From NCBI GenBank assembly GCA_041920465.1, contig JBHGXW010000034.1:1-64000 (forward strand): 64,000 nucleotides of DNA. Reading direction: 5' to 3'. Under the pieces are notes generated by a model. It searched no databases and had not been told where the DNA came from. It was given only the letters and a program-made list of their open reading frames with translations. Origin of the DNA: Brevibacillus_H sp041920465 (GTDB lineage: Bacteria; Bacillota; Bacilli; Brevibacillales; Brevibacillaceae). How positions within the stretch are numbered: the stretch's first letter is position 1; the number at the start of each line of letters is the position of its first letter. Below are positions 15,824 through 22,786 of this stretch, one piece after another. Made by a program: the position numbers and the translations under genes.

Positions 15824-15901
15824 GTAACCACCTCCACGATGTAGGTTCCCCCTTTTTTTATTTTTAATGAAAAAAATTCGCAAATAGTTGCTGTACGTAC
15901 A

Positions 15902-15942
15902 AAAACCAGTCCAAAACACGAAAATTAAGTGTTAGACTGGTT
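15902..15942. terminator. Bidirectional hairpin terminator
   Basis: Arms aaaccagtc and gactggttt, extended inward by partially paired aaaaca/tgtt, are followed by ctttttg on the plus strand and by tttttg on the minus strand. It lies between the padR-type gene stop and the upstream side of the GH18 gene, so it should end the padR transcript. It resembles the hairpin at 3871. Confidence 0.65.
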
Positions 15943-15964
15943 TCTTTTTGAGAGCCGCTAGCCT

Positions 15965-16504
15965 TTAAAGTTTTTTAATGAAATTATCACACCATTCAAT
16001 ATACAGGCATTCATACTGGATGCCGAATTCAACAACAGAGATGCTGGAGGAAATGGGATCCTTGCTGTTGGAAGGGTCAAGCATTTGTTTGAGCTCCTCA
16101 ACTTTGTCCAAATAGGCAGCTAATCGTTCTTCATGCTGCTTCTTTATTTCCTTAACTCGCATGATCATCTTTTCGGGCTCCACAAGCCAAGAATTGTAAG
16201 CCTTCAACAGGAACTCATCACGCATGCTGCCAAGTTCCGCGGGCTCAGTTGTCCACTCGATTAATGCCTCTCGTCCGGCTTCCGTGATCTCATATAATTT
16301 TCGTGCCGGGCGGTATGCGTGCTGTTCTACCCCGTGAAGCTTTACCAAACCTTCTCCTTCCATTTTGGCCAATTCTGGATAAACTTGATTGCTGCCTACT
16401 TTCCAATAAGGACCTATTCGACTGTTCATCTGTTGCTTGATATCGTAACCGCTGAGGGGCTCGCGGGCCAATAAAGAAAGCAGGGCGTAACGAATTGAGC
16501 TCAT
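15965..16504 (-). CDS. PadR-family transcriptional regulator
   Basis: 179 residues starting at ATG 16504 (MSSIRYALLSLL), with AGAGGAG 8 bases upstream. An N-terminal winged helix carries the PadR signature GYDIKQQM and NQVYPELAKMEGEGLVK, followed by a C-terminal helical dimerisation domain (about 100-179), as in PadR subfamily 1. It is divergent from the alpha/beta hydrolase gene, and three related AT-rich palindromic repeats lie between them. It likely represses both itself and the hydrolase unit until an aromatic or other ligand binds; the ligand is unknown. Confidence 0.9.
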   Translation of the reverse strand: MSSIRYALLSLLAREPLSGYDIKQQMNSRIGPYWKVGSNQVYPELAKMEGEGLVKLHGVEQHAYRPARKLYEITEAGREALIEWTTEPAELGSMRDEFLLKAYNSWLVEPEKMIMRVKEIKKQHEERLAAYLDKVEELKQMLDPSNSKDPISSSISVVEFGIQYECLYIEWCDNFIKKL

Positions 16505-16540
16505 AAAAACAACTCCTCTTATCATTAAGACAAAATTATC

Positions 16541-16560
16541 ATAGGTCAATTTTAATATAT
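16541..16560. promoter_or_regulatory. PadR operator-like repeat, copy 1
   Basis: ataggtcaattttaatatat, a degenerate version of the two downstream repeats containing gttaaatttaac. It lies about 35 bases upstream of the padR-type start codon and probably overlaps its promoter. Confidence 0.4.
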
Positions 16561-16596
16561 ACTTATTTTTTCAGTTTATCAAACAGAGCTTATTTA

Positions 16597-16616
16597 TAGG
16601 TTAAATTTAACTTATA
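16597..16616. promoter_or_regulatory. PadR operator-like repeat, copy 2
   Basis: ataggttaaatttaacttat contains the perfect 12-base palindrome gttaaatttaac (16600-16611). The same palindrome recurs exactly 60 bases downstream. Confidence 0.5.
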
Positions 16617-16622
16617 TTTTTG

Positions 16623-16651
16623 TTGACTTATGATAAGTTATGAGTTATTTT
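16623..16651 (+). promoter_or_regulatory. Promoter of the alpha/beta hydrolase gene
   Basis: TTGACT at 16623-16628 and TATTTT at 16646-16651 with a 17-base spacer fit a sigma-A promoter. It is bracketed by the palindromic repeats at 16597 and 16657, so a bound PadR protein could block it. Confidence 0.5.
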
Positions 16652-16656
16652 TGATT

Positions 16657-16676
16657 TAGGTTAAATTTAACATATA
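16657..16676. promoter_or_regulatory. PadR operator-like repeat, copy 3
   Basis: Carries the palindrome gttaaatttaac at 16660-16671, immediately downstream of the putative -10 element of the hydrolase promoter, a classic position for repression. Confidence 0.5.
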
Positions 16677-16738
16677 TTTCTTTTTACACAGAAACATCTA
16701 CATTAACTTACAACAATTTTTAAGGGAGGAATTTTATT

Positions 16739-17965
16739 ATGAAACTCATTTTTGAGGACCAAACATTTTCATTTGAGCTGTTGCGCACGTTGAGTTACGC
16801 CCCATACGGAGGAGCGGATATTGGCGAATGTCTGTCTACCGCCTATCGGATCGAAGAGGGCAATTTTGAAAGCTGGTATGCGGAGTGGTATAAAACCGCT
16901 GAGCGAATTCATGCTTTAGCCGTTGAGAGTATGGAGCGGGGCAAACTGGTTAGTGCGAGGGAATGCTATCTGCGGGCTCATAATTACTATCGGACTGCGG
17001 AATTCTTTCTGCATGGAAATCCGAATGACCCGCGTATCCTGGATACCTGGGGAAAAAGCCGGAGTACGTTTCGCCAAGCGATCAAATTGATGGATACTCC
17101 TGTGGAAGAAGTGGAGATTCCTTATGAAGGAACCTATTTGCCGGGATATTTCTACCGTTTGGATGAGTCCCCGATGCCGCGGCCAACCTTACTGATCCAC
17201 GGAGGGTTTGACTCCACACAGGAAGAACTTTATTTGGAAGTAGTGGCGTCTGCGCTTGCCCGTGGGTACAATTGCCTTACCTTCGAAGGACCGGGACAGG
17301 GCGCCGTCATCCGTGAGCAGCATATCCCGTTTCGCCATGATTGGGAAAAGGTTGTCACACCTGTAGTCGATTACCTGGAGTCCCGACCTGAAGTGGACTC
17401 CAAACGGATCGCCATTATCGGGATTAGTCTTGGCGGATATCTGGCTCCGCGGGCTGCAGCCTTTGAGCATCGGCTTGCCGCTTGCGTCGCAAACGATGGT
17501 CTGTTTTCCAATCAATTCGGTGAGAAGGGCCGCATGCTTTATAGAGGAAACGTGGAGGATTTAAACGATCCAAACGTAATGGAGAAGGTTATCCGGGAAA
17601 TAATGGCGAAACATACCGGGGTTCGTTGGGCCATCGAAAATGGAATGTTCACGTATAAGGCTAATTCCATTCAAGAACTTGTCCAAATCACAGAGCCCTA
17701 CACATTAGAGGGTGTGGCAGATAAAATTAAGTGCCCGACGTTGGTATGCGAAGCCGAAGCCGATCATTTCTTCGCCGAGCAGCCGAAGATGCTCTATGAT
17801 GCCCTTACTTGCCCGAAAACGTTCATGCTTTTCACTGCGGAAGATTGCGCGGAGGAACACTGCCAATTCGGTGCGCTGCTTTTCTTTAACCAACGCATGT
17901 TTGAATGGCTGGATGAAACCTTGGATGTAAATAACGAATTGACACAGTTCTCTTTGCAAAAATAA
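16739..17965 (+). CDS. Alpha/beta hydrolase family protein
   Basis: 408 residues, with a helical N-terminal region (about 1-115) and then an alpha/beta hydrolase core. The oxyanion region LLIHGGFDST (about 146), the nucleophile elbow GISLGGYLAP with Ser at about 223, an acid in EAEADHFF (about 340) and the His in EEHCQFG (about 378) form a complete triad. The layout resembles the FrsA/acyl-peptidase-like hydrolases that include 2,6-dihydroxypseudooxynicotine hydrolase, which cleaves C-C bonds; that substrate is not implied here. GGGAGG lies 9 bases before ATG 16739. It is divergent from padR and followed by a thioesterase-like gene in the same direction, suggesting a small catabolic or detoxifying unit. 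Confidence 0.82.
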   Translation: MKLIFEDQTFSFELLRTLSYAPYGGADIGECLSTAYRIEEGNFESWYAEWYKTAERIHALAVESMERGKLVSARECYLRAHNYYRTAEFFLHGNPNDPRILDTWGKSRSTFRQAIKLMDTPVEEVEIPYEGTYLPGYFYRLDESPMPRPTLLIHGGFDSTQEELYLEVVASALARGYNCLTFEGPGQGAVIREQHIPFRHDWEKVVTPVVDYLESRPEVDSKRIAIIGISLGGYLAPRAAAFEHRLAACVANDGLFSNQFGEKGRMLYRGNVEDLNDPNVMEKVIREIMAKHTGVRWAIENGMFTYKANSIQELVQITEPYTLEGVADKIKCPTLVCEAEADHFFAEQPKMLYDALTCPKTFMLFTAEDCAEEHCQFGALLFFNQRMFEWLDETLDVNNELTQFSLQK

Positions 17966-18110
17966 TTCCGATTTGTTGGCGAGTCCCGGTACGGAAAAAT
18001 AGCCCGACCCCAATTCATAATGCCGATAGTCCTAAGTGCATGAGCTACCGGCCAAATCTTTTTGGGTTCATTGGAATATTTTGATAATTACATAACGGAG
18101 GGGTTTTTAC

Positions 18111-18545
18111 ATGAACCATTTAGATTCCTTACAAAAGATGTTGAGGGGAGAAGTTCCTGCACCGCCAGTCGCTCAACTGCTCGGGTTTAACTTGGTGGAA
18201 CTGGATAAGGGCATGGCTGTCTTTGAAATGGAAACATCGGAGCGGCTGTATAACCCGATGGGGACTCTCCACGGCGGGATACTGTGTGATATTTCGGATG
18301 CTGCAATGGGGTGTGCGTTTGCCACCACATTGGCAGAAAATGAACCCTATACCACCGTCGATATCAAACTAAACTTCCTGAAACCTGTATGGAACACAAA
18401 ACTTCGTGCAGTGGGCAAACTCATTAAAAGAGGGAATACGATTGGTTTGCTCGAATGCCATGTTTATGACCAAAATGAAAGCCTTGTAGCACATTCCACT
18501 TGTACATGCATGATATTACGAGATGAAAAGAGCGAAGGGAGGTAA
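18111..18545 (+). CDS. PaaI-type hotdog-fold thioesterase
   Basis: 144 residues. The sequence NPMGTLHGGILCDISDAAMG (about 46-65) is the HGG-containing active-site segment of PaaI/YbgC-like hotdog thioesterases, and the following TVDIKLNFLKPV and CTCMI strands complete the fold. The family hydrolyses acyl-CoA thioesters, often aromatic ones. GGAGGGG lies 9 bases upstream of ATG 18111. It is 145 bases after the hydrolase gene on the same strand with no clear terminator between, so co-transcription under PadR is plausible. Confidence 0.85.
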   Translation: MNHLDSLQKMLRGEVPAPPVAQLLGFNLVELDKGMAVFEMETSERLYNPMGTLHGGILCDISDAAMGCAFATTLAENEPYTTVDIKLNFLKPVWNTKLRAVGKLIKRGNTIGLLECHVYDQNESLVAHSTCTCMILRDEKSEGR

Positions 18546-18555
18546 ACCTCCCTAT

Positions 18556-18585
18556 AAGAGGTTGTCGAGGTTTCGGCAACCTCTT
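18556..18585 (+). terminator. Hairpin after thioesterase gene
   Basis: Perfect 9-bp stem aagaggttg/caacctctt 10 bases after the stop, without a strong T-tract. Likely the end of the hydrolase-thioesterase transcript. Confidence 0.55.
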
Positions 18586-18705
18586 GATATAGACGGGCGT
18601 ACGCGGTTTCCTTAGAGTATGAAACTTTTCCAATATGCTTTGAAACCTTCCTCCGATAAAATCGTATTGAACTAGGGAAGGATAAAGGATAGGGAGGTTT
18701 TTCTC

Positions 18706-19020
18706 ATGATTCTTACCACAACCAATACATTACAAGGCAAAGAAATTGAGACTTATTTAGGAATCGTAAGCGGAGAAGTGATTCTCGGAGCCAACGTTGT
18801 TCGTGATTTTCTGGCCGGAATTACCGACATTATCGGGGGAAGAAGCGGAGCATATGAAAGCAAACTGCAAGAGGGACGGGAGTTGGCCCTTCGTGAAATG
18901 CAGGACAAAGCACGACAACTTGGTGCCAATGCAGTAATTGGGGTCGATTTAGACTTTGAAACATTGCGAGAAGGCATGATGATGGTAATTGCTACAGGAA
19001 CAGCGGTAAAAGTGAAATAA
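18706..19020 (+). CDS. YbjQ/UPF0145 family protein
   Basis: 104 residues, full length for the UPF0145 family. The strand-rich core includes GEVILGANVVRDFLAGITDI, GRSGAYESKL and DKARQLGANAVIGVDLDFET, all diagnostic for YbjQ. The family is sometimes called heavy-metal-binding, but its function is not established. Weak AGGGAGG site at about 18690 before ATG 18706. Monocistronic, with hairpins on both sides. Confidence 0.9.
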   Translation: MILTTTNTLQGKEIETYLGIVSGEVILGANVVRDFLAGITDIIGGRSGAYESKLQEGRELALREMQDKARQLGANAVIGVDLDFETLREGMMMVIATGTAVKVK

Positions 19021-19037
19021 AAAACCGAGGAACATGT

Positions 19038-19065
19038 AAACCCTTATCCCAAAAGGATAGGGGTT
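19038..19065 (+). terminator. Terminator after ybjQ-type gene
   Basis: Stem aacccttatcc/ggataggggtt (one G-T pair) with a caaaa-type loop, followed by ctttc. Confidence 0.65.
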
Positions 19066-19230
19066 CTTTCAGTCAAGCTCTTACGCCGCTAACCCGTGTA
19101 AGGGAAATTATGGGGAGACGACAGACTGTAAAGGAAAGGGATTTTGCTTTTTAGTCCCTAAGTATCAAGGGGAGCTTCGTGGAGAACCTACCTAATGGAC
19201 TTGACGTCCACAATCAATGGAGGTGGGGTT

Positions 19231-19989
19231 ATGAAGAAAAGCTGGATAGCAACCGGAACTTCCCTGTTATGCGCTGCCGTATTAATGACGGGTTGCGGCT
19301 ATAGTACCAAAGGTTATGGAACCCGAGGTTACGATGGAGCTCCTCACTATGGGACAAGAGCTCTTCAAGGACCCTCAGGATCTGGAGCTTCCGATACAAC
19401 TACGTACGGAACACCTGGTTTAGGTGGTCTTACAACTACACCTGATTACGGGGGAACGGCGTATACAGGACGTCATGGAACTACGGGCATGTATGGAACT
19501 ACGGGCATGCATGGGACTACCGGCATGTATGGAACATCCGGTTACAACAGATCCGTTGGCATGTATGGAACAACCGGTTACAGCGGAACTTCCGGCATAT
19601 ATGGAACAACTGCTGCCGGACACTGGACAACCAATACAAGCGGTTTCTCTACCAATTTGGAACATCACTTGCGTAAAGCAGGTATTTATCACGTAAAAGT
19701 GCTTGCCATTGGCGACACAATTATCCTTGGTGAGTCTCGCCATGCCAAGACGAGAGGAACCGGCCAAAATACGGGAACTGACTTATCATCAGCCCTTAAC
19801 CAGGTTCGAAGCGTTGTTGGTGGAGGAGCACGCATTCTGACGGTTTCTGATGATAACGCAGTACGTGCAATGGATCGAGTGAAACACCACCTGAATACGG
19901 CGTCAACTCATGCCCGTAACTATTCCATTACAAAAGATCTCGACTTGATTGTAAGTAAAGCGATCCCCAAAACGTCGACAAGCAAATAG
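19231..19989 (+). CDS. YhcN/YlaJ-type sporulation lipoprotein with Gly-Tyr-Thr repeats
   Basis: 252 residues from ATG 19231, which has GGAGGTGG 6 bases upstream; an in-frame ATG at 19195 lacks a site. The N-terminus is a lipoprotein signal ending VLMTGC. Residues about 25-145 are low complexity with tandem GMYGTTG-like units (GTTGMYGTTGMHGTTG and variants). The C-terminal part (about 150-250), with KAGIYHVKVLAIGDTIILGE and TVSDDNAVRAMDRV, matches the YhcN/YlaJ domain found in spore coat or inner-membrane lipoproteins. The repeat region is unlike the short linkers of typical family members. The gene is flanked by hairpins and probably monocistronic. Confidence 0.8.
   Translation: MKKSWIATGTSLLCAAVLMTGCGYSTKGYGTRGYDGAPHYGTRALQGPSGSGASDTTTYGTPGLGGLTTTPDYGGTAYTGRHGTTGMYGTTGMHGTTGMYGTSGYNRSVGMYGTTGYSGTSGIYGTTAAGHWTTNTSGFSTNLEHHLRKAGIYHVKVLAIGDTIILGESRHAKTRGTGQNTGTDLSSALNQVRSVVGGGARILTVSDDNAVRAMDRVKHHLNTASTHARNYSITKDLDLIVSKAIPKTSTSK
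19480..19612 (+). repeat. In-gene tandem repeats coding Gly-Met-Tyr-Gly-Thr units
   Basis: Repeated units of 18-21 bases variant on ggcatgtatggaactac, encoding G-M-Y-G-T-T with substitutions (H for Y, S for T). Several copies are nearly identical at the DNA level, so copy number may vary by slippage. Confidence 0.7.
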
Positions 19990-19997
19990 GAAGAAAA

Positions 19998-20032
19998 AAG
20001 AGCAGGTGTCTGAATCCCGGACATCTGCTCTT
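19998..20032. terminator. Bidirectional terminator after yhcN-type gene
   Basis: Stem aagagcaggtgtc/ggacatctgctctt with one mismatch. The minus-strand side is followed by a T-run (ttttttcttcc), so it also protects against leftward transcription. Confidence 0.65.
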
Positions 20033-20186
20033 ACCACATATAAAAGTGAACTAACAGGCAAACATGGTAAACTCTTTGCCAAGTAATTCATGGTGGAACC
20101 TTCCATCTATTAATATCCAAATAAATTTTTATAATAGAGGAAATTCACAAAAAAGTCACTATTTCGTTATAATAATGTCGAAAAAA

Positions 20187-20205
20187 GCTCCCTGAAAAAG
20201 GGAGC
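20187..20205 (-). terminator. Terminator of the 20238-20567 gene
   Basis: Stem gctccct/agggagc with a 5-base loop and, on the minus strand, six consecutive T. It lies about 33 bases after the stop codon of the leftward gene. Confidence 0.75.
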
Positions 20206-20237
20206 ACAATAAAGCTATCGATCATTATTCTCATGTA

Positions 20238-20567
20238 TTAGTTCTTGGCGAACTCCTGAAGTCGATTGGCCGCAGCGGTCGGATCCATTTCAAGGAGAAA
20301 CAGCATGTTCAAATGACTGGTAGCCGTGATGCTTCGCTTCGTAGCATAATAAAGATTCGGCTTTTGATATTTGATCAGGCTCATGATCTCTGTAGTAGGC
20401 GGGGTAATGAATTTGATACGCAAAAGCCCGTTCAGATAAGCGATCAGTTGTTTTATGGATGTGGCGCTGTCATTGTCCGGCACTTTATTGATTAAATCCA
20501 CTAAATCTTTCATCATCTGTTTTTTTGCTTGTTTGATATTCAATCCGAGTTCTTCGATGATAAACAC
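20238..20567 (-). CDS. Hypothetical helical protein
   Basis: 109 residues, predicted mostly helical, with no membrane segment and no recognised motif. Text such as KQMMKDLVDLINKVPDNDSA and QLIAYLNGLLRIKF looks like a compact helical bundle. The start is odd: the only good Shine-Dalgarno (AGGAGG) overlaps the GTG at 20567, and five bases after it comes ATC, not ATG. Translation may therefore begin at a rare codon or the start may be mutated. A clear leftward terminator follows the stop, which supports a real transcript. Function unknown. Confidence 0.5.
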   Translation of the reverse strand: MFIIEELGLNIKQAKKQMMKDLVDLINKVPDNDSATSIKQLIAYLNGLLRIKFITPPTTEIMSLIKYQKPNLYYATKRSITATSHLNMLFLLEMDPTAAANRLQEFAKN

Positions 20568-20708
20568 CTCCTATGCACCCTCGTGAGGTAATACCACTTT
20601 TTATAGAAGGTTAAACCTTTTTTAGATAAAAACATGAAAATTCACCTAGTCCAAATAAGCCCATTTATAGTCTGCATAGCCCAGACCATCCATTCGGGAG
20701 GGATCTTG

Positions 20709-20909
20709 GTGAACATGGCGGTGATGAAAGCTGACGGTCCCGGATGGATAATCATCATGGAGACTGTCAAGCAAGCCGTGAAACAGCGTTTTCAAGTGTA
20801 CGATCAAGATCTCGAGCTGTTGGAAGGATATTTGAGCCAAATCAAGAAGTATCGGATAACACCAAGAAAGCAAAGAAATCAAGAAAGGAGAGGAAGCTGT
20901 GAAGGTTAA
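20709..20909 (+). CDS. Small hypothetical protein coupled to VOC gene
   Basis: 66 residues from GTG 20709, which has GGGAGG 6 bases upstream; the ATG at 20715 is 12 bases from it. The sequence VKQAVKQRFQVYDQDLELLE and a basic C-terminus (TPRKQRNQERRG) suggest a short helical protein. Its last codons overlap the start of the FosA-like gene by 11 bases, so the two are probably translationally coupled. No family recognised. Confidence 0.45.
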   Translation: MNMAVMKADGPGWIIIMETVKQAVKQRFQVYDQDLELLEGYLSQIKKYRITPRKQRNQERRGSCEG

Positions 20910-21291
20910 GGGCTTTAACCATGTAACCATAGGCGTGTCCAACCTTGCAACATCGTTGTCGTTTTACACCGATGTGCTGGGAATGAAGCTTGTGCATCTT
21001 GCCCGGCATGATTGCTACTTGGAATGGGGAAATGCGTGGGTTTGCCTGGTGGAGCGGAAAGGACAAGAACGCACAGGGGAACCGGGCGTTGGAGTTGATC
21101 ATGTCGCCTTCTCGATTGATGAAGAAGATTTTGATGAAGCCGTTCTTACCTTAAGAAAACATCATGTGACGATTGTCCGAGGACCCGTTGAACGCGGGCA
21201 GGGACGTGCGATTAACTTTCTCGATCCTGACCAAACCCAATTGGAACTGTACACAAGCAACCTGCACCGTAGAATGGAAGTGTGGAAATAG
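20899..21291 (+). CDS. VOC-family, FosA-like metalloenzyme
   Basis: 130 residues in two beta-alpha-beta-beta-beta modules. The metal ligands H8 (FNHVTIG), H68 (VDHVAFS) and E116 (LELYTSNL) match FosA positions H7, H64 and E110. The FLDPDQTQLELY segment is also FosA-like. FosA/FosB enzymes add a thiol (glutathione or bacillithiol) to fosfomycin; in a Firmicute bacillithiol would be the likely thiol. Sequence alone does not prove fosfomycin resistance, and other glyoxalase-fold activities are possible. Start GTG 20899 follows AAAGGAG. Overlaps the upstream small gene. Confidence 0.75.
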   Translation: MKVKGFNHVTIGVSNLATSLSFYTDVLGMKLVHLARHDCYLEWGNAWVCLVERKGQERTGEPGVGVDHVAFSIDEEDFDEAVLTLRKHHVTIVRGPVERGQGRAINFLDPDQTQLELYTSNLHRRMEVWK

Positions 21292-21469
21292 TTTGTAATT
21301 TTAACAGTTATATCTTGATTCTGCTATTATATCCTAGGTAAAATGTCCCTATAGGTCTATGAACATATGCTTATCAATACAAGTTTTGGGGAAATGCAAA
21401 AATAGGCAGAACGATAGCTCTAACGCGATATACTGGGAAAGACGGTATATCAGCCGGGGGGAGAGGAGC

Positions 21470-22111
21470 ATGTCATATCGGTGGATCGGTCTTATGACAG
21501 GGGCGGTGATCGCTGGTACAGCGTGGGGGCTTTATCAAGTGATAGAGCCGAGGATACTATTTTCCGGTGTTATCGCGCTGCAGGCCAGCCTTGGATATTA
21601 CGTTGGGAAAAAATTTGAACAAATGCAAAAGATGGCCTATCTGGATTCCTTGACAGAAGTTCTTGTCAACAGGCGTTTTTTCGAATTGCTGGAAAAAGAA
21701 GTGGAACGCGCCAAGCGGCAAGAGTATTGTGTCACCTTGATGTTTATTGATTTGGACAATTTTAAAAAATATAATGACAAATACGGCCATCTTGCCGGTG
21801 ATCGGTTACTCTCCCGCTTTGCGAAGTTTCTTAAGGAAAATGTCAGGGATCAGGATTCTGTGGGCAGATGGGGCGGAGAGGAATTTGTTACGTTGTTGCC
21901 TCATACCGACGCCAGACAGGGGATCGTAGCAGGAAGGCGCATCCAGGATCGGCTTCGGCAGGAGATGCCTGAGATTACCGTCAGTATCGGACTGGCGACA
22001 TTTCCTTTTCATGCGCTTTCCGCTGCCGAGCTTGCCGCTAGGGCGGATGCTTTAATGTATGAGGCGAAGAAAAAGAAGGACTGTTTGCTGGCAGGTCCAA
22101 TAAGCAGCTAA
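21470..22111 (+). CDS. Membrane-anchored diguanylate cyclase (GGDEF)
   Basis: 213 residues from ATG 21470, preceded by GAGGAG. Two short N-terminal helices (about 5-22 and 28-45) anchor it in the membrane, and the GGDEF domain spans about 55-205. The active-site motif is GGEEF at 135-139, and the inhibitory I-site R-D-Q-D lies at 126-129, five residues upstream. Cyclase activity with product inhibition is therefore expected: 2 GTP to c-di-GMP. There is no separate sensor domain, so regulation may be by expression. The next gene encodes a PilZ c-di-GMP receptor 42 bases downstream. Confidence 0.9.
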   Translation: MSYRWIGLMTGAVIAGTAWGLYQVIEPRILFSGVIALQASLGYYVGKKFEQMQKMAYLDSLTEVLVNRRFFELLEKEVERAKRQEYCVTLMFIDLDNFKKYNDKYGHLAGDRLLSRFAKFLKENVRDQDSVGRWGGEEFVTLLPHTDARQGIVAGRRIQDRLRQEMPEITVSIGLATFPFHALSAAELAARADALMYEAKKKKDCLLAGPISS

Positions 22112-22153
22112 GGACTTGCCAAGGAGTAAAGCCCACAGCCAAGGACAAAGAAT

Positions 22154-22627
22154 GTGGTGACAGCAATGGAAGAACAACAAAATCGACGAAAATACTTTCG
22201 GCTGGAATTGAATAAGGCGCTTTGCGGCAACGTGGAAATTGTGCAAATCAAGGGCAAGTCGATTCATACAAAAATCACCAAAGTCTGCATTGAAGATATT
22301 GGTCCGGGTGGCCTTCGCTTTGTTTCAGACCTGAAGCTGCCTGTTACAAATGAGATCGTTTTGGAAATTGAAATCAAACTGTTGGATGAGTATGTAAAGC
22401 TGTTGGGGATTATCGTACGAAGAAAAGATTTATCAGAGAATTTGTTTGAGTATGGGGTTCAGTTTACCATTTTTGACCATGTACAAAACTTGCTGACTCA
22501 AAGCATCAATAAATTAACGATCCGTCTCCGTGCACGACCGAATTTAAGCAGTTGCGCTTTTTGCAGTATGCCTGACAATGAAAAATGCTTTGGCAGTCAT
22601 GGGGAACCGCCCGGCACACAGCGTTAA
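22154..22627 (+). CDS. PilZ-domain c-di-GMP receptor with Cys-rich tail
   Basis: 157 residues starting at GTG 22154 (AAGGA 8 bases upstream); ATG 22166 is an alternative. An N-terminal RRKYFR carries the RxxxR-type motif, and DIGPGGLRF is the second PilZ motif, with Gly replacing the usual Ser in (D/N)xSxxG. The PilZ barrel runs to about residue 120. The C-terminus has CAFCSMPDNEKC, a CxxC-x7-C cluster that may bind metal or be redox-active and is unusual for a stand-alone PilZ protein. Its neighbour is a diguanylate cyclase, so a ligand-maker plus receptor pair is likely. Target process not inferable. Confidence 0.82.
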   Translation: MVTAMEEQQNRRKYFRLELNKALCGNVEIVQIKGKSIHTKITKVCIEDIGPGGLRFVSDLKLPVTNEIVLEIEIKLLDEYVKLLGIIVRRKDLSENLFEYGVQFTIFDHVQNLLTQSINKLTIRLRARPNLSSCAFCSMPDNEKCFGSHGEPPGTQR

Positions 22628-22648
22628 GCTATCGCCTGGCGGTTTTTT
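22605..22648 (+). terminator. Terminator overlapping end of pilZ-type gene
   Basis: Stem aaccgcc/ggcggtt followed by a run of seven T. The left arm lies inside the last codons of the PilZ gene. Confidence 0.8.
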
Positions 22649-22679
22649 TGTCTGCTAACATAATAAGGAAGACAAAAAA

Positions 22680-22745
22680 TTTACATAATCTTAACATAAA
22701 AACCCTTCATTTTAAATTTACCTTTACATTCTTGTTCGTTATAAT
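22680..22745 (+). promoter_or_regulatory. Promoter with Pho-box-like repeats for phosphate transport genes
   Basis: TTTACC (22717-22722) and TATAAT (22740-22745) with a 17-base spacer form a sigma-A promoter. Upstream, TTTACA (22680) and TTAACA (22691) are direct repeats with an 11-base period, as in Bacillus PhoP-binding TT(A/C/T)ACA boxes; another TTTACA lies at 22723. Regulation by PhoP is inferred. Confidence 0.5.
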
Positions 22746-22786
22746 CGTAGAGGTGCAATTATCCTAAAGGAGTGACATATCTTCTT

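Noticed and set aside
20899..21291. Calling the VOC protein a proven fosfomycin resistance gene
   Set aside because: Metal ligands match FosA, but glyoxalase-fold relatives with other activities share them; function was kept as FosA-like.
21300..21469. c-di-GMP riboswitch before the GGDEF gene
   Set aside because: The conserved core expected of the GEMM class (GCAAA..., GAAA tetraloop, GACGCAAAGC) is not present.
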